A DNA stretch of 64,000 nt from the NCBI RefSeq assembly GCF_014109805.1, contig NZ_CP059400.1:404001-468000 (forward strand), read 5' to 3'. Below the pieces are notes generated by a model. That model saw only the letters and a program-made list of their open reading frames with translations. It searched no databases and was not told the origin of the DNA. Source of the stretch: Legionella sp. PC1000 (GTDB lineage Bacteria; Pseudomonadota; Gammaproteobacteria; Legionellales; Legionellaceae). Both the position numbers and the translations under genes were made by a program. Positions 28,263 through 36,515 of this stretch are shown here, in pieces; positions within the stretch are counted from its first letter, which is position 1, and each line of letters begins with the position of its first letter.

Positions 28263-29203
28263 TGTGGCCTCCTTCAGCACCGATCGAATTCTTACGCCAA
28301 CGCGCAGAATTATTAGCAAAAATACGTTTGTTCTTTACGGAACGTGGTTATTGGGAAGTAGAAACGCCAATTATGGCGCGATATGGGACAACCGATGTTT
28401 ATCTAAGCAATATCAAAGCCACCTTTCGTGATGAAACGTATTATTTACAGACTTCCCCCGAATACCATATGAAGCGTTTGCTCGCAGCAGGAAGTGGTTC
28501 TATTTTTCAAATAGCCCGTGTATTTCGTGACGATGAATTAGGACGTTGGCATAATCCAGAGTTTACCTTGCTCGAATGGTACCAGCTGGAGATCGATCAT
28601 CATGCATTAATGGAAGAAATGGATCTTTTTCTGCAAAGGGTAATGCAGTCCAGTCCCATGATCAAAAAAACGTATCAACAAGCTTTTCTTGAAGCCTGTG
28701 GTATTGATCCATTATCGGCAACCCCCAGGCAACTTCGTGACCTATTGGCGCATTACGATTTGGAGAATGTTTTGCCTCCTCAAGAAGAGGATAGAGATCA
28801 GTATCTCTTTTTATTGATGAGTCATGTCGTCGAACCTTTTCTGGGCAAGGAAAGTGCTCCAGTTGCGGTATATAATTTTCCGGCATCACAAGCTTCCTTG
28901 GCAAAAATTAGCAATGGAGTAGCGGAACGTTTTGAGGTTTATTATCAAGGGGTTGAGTTGGCTAATGGTTTTCATGAGTTAACCGATGCTGCTGCGCAAG
29001 CAACGCGTTTTGCCCAGGACCAAAAAATAAGAAATGAAAAAGGCTTGCCTTTCATGGAGGCAGATCACTATCTTTTGCAGGCATTAGAACATGGTTTGCC
29101 TTCATGCAGCGGAGTCGCTTTAGGTATTGATAGACTCTTGGCCTTAGCTTTAAAACAACCTGAAATTGCCAAAATTATCTCTTTTGATTTTGACAGGGCA
29201 TAG
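28262..29203 (+). CDS. epmA: Elongation factor P--(R)-beta-lysine ligase EpmA
   Basis: A 313-aa stand-alone class II lysyl-tRNA synthetase catalytic domain (GenX/PoxA/YjeA) that attaches beta-lysine to elongation factor P. Motif 1 is RGYWEVETPIMARYGTTDVYL, motif 2 is FRDDELGRWHNPEFTLLEW, and motif 3 is GVALGIDRLLAL. The anticodon-binding domain is absent, as expected for EpmA. ATG 28262 overlaps the sufT stop; a TTG one codon earlier is also in frame. The aminomutase epmB and efp are not in the window. Linkage to the SUF operon may reflect the Fe-S requirement of EpmB. Confidence 0.95.
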   Translation: MWPPSAPIEFLRQRAELLAKIRLFFTERGYWEVETPIMARYGTTDVYLSNIKATFRDETYYLQTSPEYHMKRLLAAGSGSIFQIARVFRDDELGRWHNPEFTLLEWYQLEIDHHALMEEMDLFLQRVMQSSPMIKKTYQQAFLEACGIDPLSATPRQLRDLLAHYDLENVLPPQEEDRDQYLFLLMSHVVEPFLGKESAPVAVYNFPASQASLAKISNGVAERFEVYYQGVELANGFHELTDAAAQATRFAQDQKIRNEKGLPFMEADHYLLQALEHGLPSCSGVALGIDRLLALALKQPEIAKIISFDFDRA

Positions 29204-29261
29204 TTACTTCTAATTTCTCCAAATTTAAATCCGATTATTTTTGAACTATTTTGAAAATAGA

Positions 29262-29296
29262 AAATGGAGCTCTAATTTTATTTTGAGGCTCCATTT
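29262..29296 (+). terminator. Rho-independent-like terminator after epmA
   Basis: AAATGGAGC and GCTCCATTT form a 9-bp stem with a loop of about 17 nt, followed by TGTTCTTTC, about 60 bp after the epmA stop. It probably ends the SUF-epmA transcript. Confidence 0.6.
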
Positions 29297-29390
29297 GTTC
29301 TTTCTGGCTAAAATATAACCTATAAAATCTTTAATGACTTAATAGATAGTCTAATATTTAAATATATATTGATTTTTTGTGCGGTAAAGC

Positions 29391-31442
29391 ATGATACGTT
29401 CTGAAGATGTTTTTAAACCCGATTTTAAAGGTAACTCTGATTTTAAAGGTCCCATAGTGTTGCATATGAGTGATCAAGAGGGTTTTGGTGATGTTTCTTT
29501 AGGAATGAAAATAGCTAAATTTCTTGCAAAAAAATACCCCAATGCTCCTATTTACGTTTTGGCTAGAGAGGATTCAGTTAAGAAAATAAGCCAAATTGAA
29601 CCGAGCTTCTTAGATGGAGAGGTTTATCCTCAAATTGGAGTTGTTAATACGACCACTACCCATGGTTCAGTAATTGGCAGGATATGTGGCAAAGCGCAAC
29701 TCGCTGTGGAAACTGCTATTTGCGAGGGTTCACTAACATTACATCATAAAAATAGTGATTGCGCCAAAATTTTCATTGGGGAATATGGTCTTTATGAGGT
29801 AACACCTGAAAAGGAGCCAATTTACAAGCCCCCCATAATTTGTTTAAGCGGAAATGTGGGTGTAGGGAAAGATTACCCTGGAATTTTGATTGAATCCGAT
29901 TTAAAGGAATTTTCACGTCTTTCTCCTCCCGCAAAACAAAATGCGCGCGCAAAAATAATTGATGGAATTGAATCTTCTTTGAAAAAACAGATTTTAGGTA
30001 ATTGGGGCGGTGATACATCTTCATTTCTTGCAAAAAATAGTTTTGCTTTTTCTTATTATAATTGGCCTTTTTCTTACAAAAGAGCTGCTACGGTTTTTGC
30101 AGCAAGTAATGAGCCCGGCAAACATGCTAATTTTTTTGTAAGTGCTTCAACTAAGGATGATAAGGACAAAAAAACATTATTAATGCTTCAAGAACCGGAT
30201 TTTCAAGAAAAGTTAAAACAACTTGGGTATACCAAGCTTGTTTTTCATATTGGAGATTCAGAAAAGCCACAGGAAATTATTTTAGATAGGTCAAATCCTG
30301 AGGGTAGAGAGTTTAGAGTATTTGAACGAAATCGCTTCACCCTTGAAACGACACTTGATTTAATGCGTTTGTCGGATGTTTGTGGCGTTGCAGGCGATCA
30401 ATCGCTCACTGAAGCATTTTCTCTTGGTGCTGTTCCTGTACCTGAGGAATGGTATTGTCAACGTGATATAATACGTCAAATATCGAGTACTTATTATGAG
30501 TATACCGCAATGCAAAAAGTTCATGAAAATACTTGGAGAGTAATGGATTCTGTTGATCGATGGGCTGAAGCTGGGGAGCAAATACGAAGACGCCGCTCCA
30601 GTGTGGAATCTGTAATAACTAAATTTCAAGAAGAAGCAAATCTGTACAATGCGCTCGATTATCGACTTAATTTAGAATTTGATAAACCGAAACAAGAAGA
30701 CATCGATAAATACAATCAATCGTTTATTGAGACACTGAAGGTAGGCCAGAAAGGTAGAAAGAATGACAAAGATAATGCTTTTTATATCGCTACGGAAATA
30801 GCGCGTTATTATGCTAAATGGCAACCCAGTGAACCGCTGACCATGAGTAAAATACTCGATACAATGAATGCACATGTTGGTAAAAGAATTACGCATATTG
30901 ACAGTATCAGCAATGTTACAATAAAAGAAAAAGATTGTGAGTTAGTAAGTAGCGAGCGTAGCGGCAGTTTTTTTAAAAGAAACATAACTCATAAACCTTC
31001 TCGAAATAAGGAATTGCTCACTAAACTTCATTCTTTGCAACAACAACATTTTGCCTCAGGAAGCGTTGAGACCGGCACTCAAGAAAAAAGTACTATTCTC
31101 AAAGAGAAATTATCTGACATACGTCATCCAGCACTTACAGAAGATGATCTTCATTTGGCAGTGAAATATTTGGCTGGATTGGATATAGATAAACTCGGTG
31201 AGAAAGTTGGCTTTGGCCATACTCAATATGTCGGCAAGACTTTGAACACTTCGTATCACTTCGTTGAAAAAATAACACCATGTGAAGATAAACCAATTAA
31301 AGAAAATAAAAAATTTACTATTACTCTCGAGAGTAACTATTCGACTGATGAAAGGTATAACGTTACTCTTTCTAGAGAACAAGTGTACGAGTTTGCAGAG
31401 AAGCAAAAAGAACTAGAAGCGCAGTCAACATATAGCTGTTAA
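29391..31442 (+). CDS. Large orphan with weak GT-B glycosyltransferase-like motifs
   Basis: A 683-aa soluble protein, family not recognised. The N-terminal HMSDQEGFGDVSLGMKIAKFLAKKYP (two stretches, about residues 26-51) resembles the glycine-rich first Rossmann loop of GT-B enzymes. Near residues 325-355, LMRLSDVCGVAGDQSLTEAF followed by SLGAVPVP resembles the donor-binding half of GT-B enzymes (compare the GEDS motif of EarP). Residues 420-683 are charged and helical. The tail (REQVYEFAEKQKELEAQ) is Glu-rich like a Dot/Icm E-block. Its own promoter follows the epmA terminator. A glycosyltransferase effector is a plausible guess, not a demonstrated function. Confidence 0.6.
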   Translation: MIRSEDVFKPDFKGNSDFKGPIVLHMSDQEGFGDVSLGMKIAKFLAKKYPNAPIYVLAREDSVKKISQIEPSFLDGEVYPQIGVVNTTTTHGSVIGRICGKAQLAVETAICEGSLTLHHKNSDCAKIFIGEYGLYEVTPEKEPIYKPPIICLSGNVGVGKDYPGILIESDLKEFSRLSPPAKQNARAKIIDGIESSLKKQILGNWGGDTSSFLAKNSFAFSYYNWPFSYKRAATVFAASNEPGKHANFFVSASTKDDKDKKTLLMLQEPDFQEKLKQLGYTKLVFHIGDSEKPQEIILDRSNPEGREFRVFERNRFTLETTLDLMRLSDVCGVAGDQSLTEAFSLGAVPVPEEWYCQRDIIRQISSTYYEYTAMQKVHENTWRVMDSVDRWAEAGEQIRRRRSSVESVITKFQEEANLYNALDYRLNLEFDKPKQEDIDKYNQSFIETLKVGQKGRKNDKDNAFYIATEIARYYAKWQPSEPLTMSKILDTMNAHVGKRITHIDSISNVTIKEKDCELVSSERSGSFFKRNITHKPSRNKELLTKLHSLQQQHFASGSVETGTQEKSTILKEKLSDIRHPALTEDDLHLAVKYLAGLDIDKLGEKVGFGHTQYVGKTLNTSYHFVEKITPCEDKPIKENKKFTITLESNYSTDERYNVTLSREQVYEFAEKQKELEAQSTYSC

Positions 31443-31469
31443 AAGCAAATTCTAATAGCTTCATGTTTA

Positions 31470-31886
31470 CTAAACCAAATCGAATGAGGTGTGCTTCACT
31501 TCACTATGTTGTTCTTTTTGAAACGTGATGTACGCATTTTTTTCTTTTTCAGTGAATTTTTGAAATTCCGTGATTTTCGCTGAAATCCTTTCCTTGAGAA
31601 TCTGTTGATATTCAGAATAATCCTTTGTATTTGTCACAAAATCTTTAGGGGTATTATAGCAATAATGAATATAAGCAATCTGATTTTGAGCTGCTTCAGA
31701 AAGCGTAGATTTCCTTGGAGTGCAGCTAAAGAAGCCTTTAACCGCTAAAATAAAAGGCGAAGTAATGAGCATTTGTAATTCTTGAGCAATTAAATTGAAC
31801 TCTTCAATGCGTACTACAGGAATACGATCTAACTCTTCATTAATCAATTCAACATAATCTGCTCTTAATTTACTCGAAAACGTCAT
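31470..31886 (-). CDS. Hypothetical helical protein
   Basis: A protein of about 138 aa, no family recognised. Residues 35-55 are mildly hydrophobic (LITSPFILAVKGFFSCTP) and the rest is charged and helical, with a Glu/Lys-rich tail (EFQKFTEKEKNAYITFQKE). ATG 31886 is preferred; an in-frame TTG at 31904 would add 6 residues. It is convergent with the GT-B-like gene (27 bp apart). It may be a small effector or membrane-associated protein. Confidence 0.5.
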   Translation of the reverse strand: MTFSSKLRADYVELINEELDRIPVVRIEEFNLIAQELQMLITSPFILAVKGFFSCTPRKSTLSEAAQNQIAYIHYCYNTPKDFVTNTKDYSEYQQILKERISAKITEFQKFTEKEKNAYITFQKEQHSEVKHTSFDLV

Positions 31887-32100
31887 GATATAACAGCTCA
31901 GCAAACATTAATTGTCCGCATTATATAAATTTTGATCATAAAATTGCAATAGAAAAATTTGGCCCCAAATTAAAGGATCTGGGGAATAAAATGACTCGTA
32001 GCTTGAACTAGAAAAACTAAAGCCTTTTGTAATATTTCGACACCTTTTTTCAAAGCATTTTTTGAAGTATAGACTCCAGAACAAAGCATCATTTATCTCA

Positions 32101-32514
32101 TTACTTGAAATCCATTTCATAATAAGCAGGCTCTGCTTTTGTATAATGATTATTCTCTGTTGTTAATTTTATAATTAAATTTTGGCACTCTTTTTCGGAA
32201 GCACAAAGCGTTACGCTTAAAGAACATAAATTAGGCTTTATTTCATCAGCAGGCAATACGGCACATAAGCCACCTTGGGTTTCTATCACGTCAGGGTTTT
32301 TGACTGAAAACAAGGGGATGTAATTGGTACAATCGTTACTTGTTTCGACTGTGGATGAATAAAGCGACGGTTTATGGGTATTGATTTTGATTACGGAGAT
32401 TAAATCACTTTTCTCTGCATATAAATTTTCTATTGCCAATTGGCAATAGTCTGTTTCAGCGAAAGCAGTACCGATGGCAAGAGAAAAAAGCAGTGATGAG
32501 ATAATTTTAGTCAT
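32101..32514 (-). CDS. Small secreted cysteine-containing protein
   Basis: A 137-aa protein. Residues 1-19 are a clear Sec signal peptide (MTKIISSLLFSLAIGTAFA, cleavage before ETD). The mature part has six cysteines (positions about 24, 62, 84, 97, 104 and 110), so periplasmic or extracellular disulfides are likely. No family recognised. No strong ribosome-binding site is visible. Hairpins lie upstream between it and the phosphatase gene. Confidence 0.65.
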   Translation of the reverse strand: MTKIISSLLFSLAIGTAFAETDYCQLAIENLYAEKSDLISVIKINTHKPSLYSSTVETSNDCTNYIPLFSVKNPDVIETQGGLCAVLPADEIKPNLCSLSVTLCASEKECQNLIIKLTTENNHYTKAEPAYYEMDFK

Positions 32515-32554
32515 AAGGATGGGTTATTTTAATTGGCATCATCTAATTATACGA

Positions 32555-32589
32555 GAGATTGGGATACGTCGATGGTTTTTCCCAATCTC
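32555..32589. repeat. 10-bp perfect inverted repeat
   Basis: GAGATTGGGA and TCCCAATCTC flank a 15-nt loop between the secreted-protein gene and the phosphatase gene. It lies upstream of the former and downstream of the latter (both minus strand), so it could be a second terminator of the phosphatase transcript. Confidence 0.45.
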
Positions 32590-32607
32590 ATATTTTGAAA
32601 GATTATT

Positions 32608-32644
32608 TCTAGAACAACAACATCACTTTTTATGTTGTTCTAGA
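32608..32644 (-). terminator. Hairpin downstream of the histidine phosphatase gene
   Basis: TCTAGAACAACA...TGTTGTTCTAGA forms a stem of about 12 bp starting 10 bp after the phosphatase stop on the minus strand. There is no strict U-run, so the terminator call is positional. Confidence 0.5.
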
Positions 32645-32653
32645 GATCCAGAG

Positions 32654-33928
32654 TTAGCCAAAACTTCCGCTGTTACCAAGCTTTGTACCTGGTTGAGGAT
32701 GAAAGCCTAATTCATCCTCGTCCTGCTCAGAGCCGTACTCTTGTGTATCTGATTCCGTTATTACTAATTCAGGAAGTTCGCTTCTCTGCTTACCACCAAA
32801 ATTTAGCAAGCGCATTGTTCCATACGAACGGTTCGGATTTTGCTCCAGTAGTGCATCTGTTTCATCGACTTGCCAACCGGTAATTTCCAAGTCTCTGTCT
32901 GTTACTTCTTGTGCAACTTGTTGATAGTCCGGATTTAGTTCTGCATAAGGCACATATCGTACATTCATTTTTCCAGGAGTATGTTGATCTACTTGAATCC
33001 TAAATGGCAGCATAAATAGCTCTTTTTTCCCATTTACATCAAATGCCATCAGAGCTTGGCTTTCAGCAAAGTCTAATGCATCGTCTTTTCGATGCTCCGC
33101 TTTATAACCTGGAAAAAGCTTCGTTAAAGTATCTCGTATTGAATTACCATGGCCTATGACTACCATATCGCGCGGCTCATCATTATCTAGTTCATCTACT
33201 ATCTCTTTTGCTAACCCATTTTCTCTTTGTGCGTCTGTTGTATGGGTTACATCAGAGGGCTGTGACGTCTCATCAAGCGCTCCGATAGTATCCAATGCTG
33301 TTTGTTTTGCACTCTTATTGTCTTCTAACGTGCTTCCAAAAATAGCGTAACGAATAAATGAGAAAAAAAGCAAAGCTCGATGTAAAAACTTCACATCAGA
33401 AAATGGATTAAGCAACGGACCATATTCACGCCAATTCATTATATCAAAACCGGAAGGTCCTTCGGCAATTTCTGTTATTTCACGTGAGGATTTGGCTGTT
33501 ACTTTTTTGTTATGAGTACGTAAGCCTTTAATAAAATTTGCGGCGGTTACAGTAGCCCGTGTCATAGTTGAAAATACAACGTGAGCATCATTACTTTGAT
33601 TATGCAAAAGCACTGAATAATCAAAATGCTTCATATTTGCATCGGCGGCTGGATTAATATTTGCATTCGGTTTGAATCCATATCCTTTATCCGCGTTCGT
33701 GCATTCTCCATGTCGAAATAATTGAATGACTTTAAAATTATCCGCATCATTCGTGCAGGCTTTTTTAAGATAAGTTTGCGTGAAAAGATATAAATCATCA
33801 ATTAATTGTTTATTATCTAGTGGAGTAGGGGCTGATAATTGATTATATTTTGTTATTCGATTCTGTATTCTTTTTAGGTATTTTTGCAGATCCTTATCTT
33901 GTTCTGCGTTAATTTTTGTTTGTGACAT
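32654..33928 (-). CDS. Histidine phosphatase superfamily protein with acidic C-terminal tail
   Basis: A 424-aa soluble protein. Residues about 66-260 form a histidine phosphatase (phosphoglycerate-mutase-like) core: the phospho-acceptor motif LFRHGE (H73), a middle Arg in TMTRATVTAANFI, and the second catalytic His in VVIGHGNSIRDTL. The N-terminus is helical. A long C-terminal extension ends with a very acidic run (ESDTQEYGSEQDEDELGF) before a Gly/Ser tail, like the E-block translocation signals of Dot/Icm substrates. The substrate is unknown. It is probably a host-directed phosphatase effector; a housekeeping role is possible but unlikely, given the extension and the orphan neighbours. Confidence 0.75.
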   Translation of the reverse strand: MSQTKINAEQDKDLQKYLKRIQNRITKYNQLSAPTPLDNKQLIDDLYLFTQTYLKKACTNDADNFKVIQLFRHGECTNADKGYGFKPNANINPAADANMKHFDYSVLLHNQSNDAHVVFSTMTRATVTAANFIKGLRTHNKKVTAKSSREITEIAEGPSGFDIMNWREYGPLLNPFSDVKFLHRALLFFSFIRYAIFGSTLEDNKSAKQTALDTIGALDETSQPSDVTHTTDAQRENGLAKEIVDELDNDEPRDMVVIGHGNSIRDTLTKLFPGYKAEHRKDDALDFAESQALMAFDVNGKKELFMLPFRIQVDQHTPGKMNVRYVPYAELNPDYQQVAQEVTDRDLEITGWQVDETDALLEQNPNRSYGTMRLLNFGGKQRSELPELVITESDTQEYGSEQDEDELGFHPQPGTKLGNSGSFG

Positions 33929-34079
33929 CGTTTATTCCGATTACATTTACTTCATAGGTGTAAATGATAAAACATTTACCTTATGTGATTATTAAATGAT
34001 CAATAAAATAATTTATAGGTCAAAAAAATTTAAGTAATAATGAGATGCCACTGTATCTGGATACAGGAAATTATCGTGA

Positions 34080-34766
34080 TTAGGTACAGCATATCGATTT
34101 GCTTTCGGCAATAATGGAATAGACTTCGTTGTCGCCAACAACAATGTGATCGAGTAAGCGGACATCAACCAATTCCAGAGCTTCACGGATGCGTTCGGTT
34201 ACGATGATATCCTGGTGGCTTGCGTCGGATAGGCCTGATGGGTGATTGTGGGCCAGAATGAGTGCTGCTGCATTCAGTTGTAAAACACGCTCTATGATGG
34301 GCCTGGGATGAATCGTTGCTGTATTGATTGTCCCGGAAAAGAGTTCCTCATAAGCAATGATGCGATGTTGATTATCAAGAAATAATGCAGCAAAGGTTTC
34401 ATTTTTATAATCACGCAAACGTTTTTTTAAATAAGCATAAGTTTGTTTGCTGTTCGTGATTTGGGTTTCTTTTTTTAATTGAATAAAATCACTGCGCCGA
34501 CACATTTCCTTGATTGCTTGCAACTGGGCATACCGCACATCACCCAAGCCCGATATTTGTTTGAAGCTTTGTATATCGGCATTTAGAACGGCGCGTACAT
34601 CACCCAAATGCTTGAGGAGATCAAAAGCTAATTGCACACAGGATTTTTTACTGGTGCCAGAGCTGATAAAAATTGCGAGTAATTCAGCATCTGAAAGGTT
34701 TTGTGCGCCATACGTGATAAGTTTTTCACGCAGATCGAACCGCCGTGTTGATTGGACAACCGTCAT
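34080..34766 (-). CDS. radC: RadC family JAB-domain protein
   Basis: A 228-aa RadC/DUF2466 protein. The N-terminal helix-hairpin-helix-like part (LSDAELLAIFISSGTSKKSC ... KQISGLGDVRYAQL) is followed by a JAMM/MPN domain with the metal motif AHNHPSGLSDASHQD (about residues 172-186). The biochemical role is unsettled; the old DNA-repair assignment is disputed. AAAGGA precedes the ATG. It is divergent from coaBC (67-bp shared promoter region), the same neighbourhood as in many gammaproteobacteria. Confidence 0.93.
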   Translation of the reverse strand: MTVVQSTRRFDLREKLITYGAQNLSDAELLAIFISSGTSKKSCVQLAFDLLKHLGDVRAVLNADIQSFKQISGLGDVRYAQLQAIKEMCRRSDFIQLKKETQITNSKQTYAYLKKRLRDYKNETFAALFLDNQHRIIAYEELFSGTINTATIHPRPIIERVLQLNAAALILAHNHPSGLSDASHQDIIVTERIREALELVDVRLLDHIVVGDNEVYSIIAESKSICCT

Positions 34767-34832
34767 TTTTCTATTCCTTTATTGCGAAGTTTATGCTTTG
34801 ATCACAGCTATTCTTATCAAAAACGTTGAGTC

Positions 34833-36038
34833 ATGCAAGATTTTACCGGGAAAAAAGTATTGCTTGGGGTTTGTGGAGGAGTTGCCGCCTATAAATCAGC
34901 GTACCTGATTCGAGAATTAACTCGAGCTGGTGCGGAGGTCAAAGTGGTGATGACGCAATCCGCCCAGGAATTTGTTAGTCCTTTGTTGATGCAGGCCTTA
35001 TCAGGAAACGATGTACGTACTGATTTATTTGATGCCCAGGCAGAGCGTGCCATGGGACATATTGAATTAGCACGCTGGGCTGATTACTTGATTATTGCTC
35101 CTGCTTCCGCCAATTGCCTTGCCAAACTGGCACAAGGTATTGCTGATGATTTGCTCTCTACTTTATATCTTGTTGCTGAAGTGCCAGTGATAGTTTGTCC
35201 TGCCATGAATCGCAGCATGTGGGCCCATCCTGCAACCCAAGCTAATTTTAAGCTTTTGCAAGAGCGAGGGGTGATTTTTGTTGGCCCTGAAGAAGGGGCT
35301 CAAGCATGCGGTGAGCAAGGTTTGGGACGCGTAAGTGAAGTGGAATACATCATGAGTGCTTTACGTTTATATAATGTCCACCAGTTATTGGCGGGTAAAA
35401 AAGTACTTGTGACCGCTGGACCTACTCGTGAACCTATGGATCCGGTACGCTATATCAGTAATTACAGCTCTGGAAAAATGGGCTATGCCATGGCAGAGGC
35501 TGCTGCAATGGCAGGAGCGCAAGTTACTCTGATTAGTGGACCAAGTACTTTACAGGCTTCAGCAAAAATTAAGCGGATTCTCGTTGAATCGGCACAAGAA
35601 ATGCTGGACGCAGTAATGCAGGAAATGCCAGCAGGTGGTATATTTATAGGAACAGCTGCTGTTGCTGATTATCGGGTCGAGTCGCCTGCTTCTGAGAAAA
35701 TGAAGAAAAAAAATCAGGACGAAATGACGCTTAAATTGATAAAAAATCCCGATATCCTCAGTCGTGTTGCTGAATCAGCTAAGGCTTCTTGCGTGGTTGG
35801 GTTTGCTGCTGAAACCACTGAGGTTGTGCATTATGCCACTGAAAAATTACAGCGTAAAAAACTGGATATGATTGTGGCAAACTCAGTAGGAAAAGGACTT
35901 GGATTTGATAGTGAAGTGAATCAAGTAACTGTAATTACAAAAAACAAGCAAATCGAATTACCCTTAACCCATAAAACACGGTTGGCTGGACAAATTATTG
36001 CAATCATTGCTGCAACTCTGCAAAATGATGGGCATTAA
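34833..36038 (+). CDS. coaBC: Bifunctional phosphopantothenoylcysteine decarboxylase/synthetase CoaBC
   Basis: Two consecutive steps of coenzyme A synthesis. 401 aa. The N-terminal flavoprotein decarboxylase (1-185) has GVCGGVAAYKS, the catalytic His in AMGHIELARWAD, APASANCLAKLAQGIADDLL, and PAMNRSMW. The C-terminal synthetase (about 190-401) has VTAGPTREPMDPVRYISNYS and KNPDIL. It is the first gene of coaBC-dut-algC. Confidence 0.96.
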   Translation: MQDFTGKKVLLGVCGGVAAYKSAYLIRELTRAGAEVKVVMTQSAQEFVSPLLMQALSGNDVRTDLFDAQAERAMGHIELARWADYLIIAPASANCLAKLAQGIADDLLSTLYLVAEVPVIVCPAMNRSMWAHPATQANFKLLQERGVIFVGPEEGAQACGEQGLGRVSEVEYIMSALRLYNVHQLLAGKKVLVTAGPTREPMDPVRYISNYSSGKMGYAMAEAAAMAGAQVTLISGPSTLQASAKIKRILVESAQEMLDAVMQEMPAGGIFIGTAAVADYRVESPASEKMKKKNQDEMTLKLIKNPDILSRVAESAKASCVVGFAAETTEVVHYATEKLQRKKLDMIVANSVGKGLGFDSEVNQVTVITKNKQIELPLTHKTRLAGQIIAIIAATLQNDGH

Positions 36039-36053
36039 TATTTTATAGGAAAA

Positions 36054-36515
36054 ATGATGGCGCAAGCGATTCAATTAAAAATTCTTGATCCTCGAATAGG
36101 TGATACTATTCCGCTACCTTCGTATGCAACTCACGGTTCAGCCGGATTGGACTTGCGTGTTTGTATTAATGAGCCGATTCAAATTGCACCGCAAGAAACG
36201 GTGCTATTGCCGACAGGACTGTCGATTTATATTGCTGATCCTAAATTAGCGGCTGTGATTTTACCCCGCTCAGGCTTAGGGCATAAAAATGGTATTGTTT
36301 TAGGGAATTTAGTGGGACTCATTGATTCTGATTATCAAGGAGAACTCAAAATTTCTTGTTGGAATAGAGGGATTGAGCATTTTACAGTAAATCCCGGGGA
36401 GCGTATTGCGCAATTAGTTTTTGTCCCAGTTGTGCAAGCTGCTTTTGAAATCGTTGAGGCATTTACCGAAACCTCCAGGGGTGAAGGTGGGTTTGGAAGT
36501 TCAGGGAGGCATTAA
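36054..36515 (+). CDS. dut: dUTP diphosphatase
   Basis: A trimeric dUTPase that makes dUMP and keeps uracil out of DNA. 153 aa with all five motifs in order: [16 protein letters not shown] (motif 2), [14 protein letters not shown] (motif 3), [12 protein letters not shown] (motif 4) and [10 protein letters not shown] (motif 5). ATG 36054 and 36057 are adjacent; AGGA upstream fits either. It is 15 bp after coaBC and directly abuts algC. Confidence 0.96.
   Translation: MMAQAIQLKILDPRIGDTIPLPSYATHGSAGLDLRVCINEPIQIAPQETVLLPTGLSIYIADPKLAAVILPRSGLGHKNGIVLGNLVGLIDSDYQGELKISCWNRGIEHFTVNPGERIAQLVFVPVVQAAFEIVEAFTETSRGEGGFGSSGRH

Noticed and set aside
31908..32120. Possible 70-aa gene on the minus strand overlapping the end of the small secreted-protein gene
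   Set aside because: No ribosome-binding site, low-complexity Ser/Phe/Tyr-rich product and a 20-bp overlap. No similarity to anything I know; probably a chance ORF or degraded remnant.
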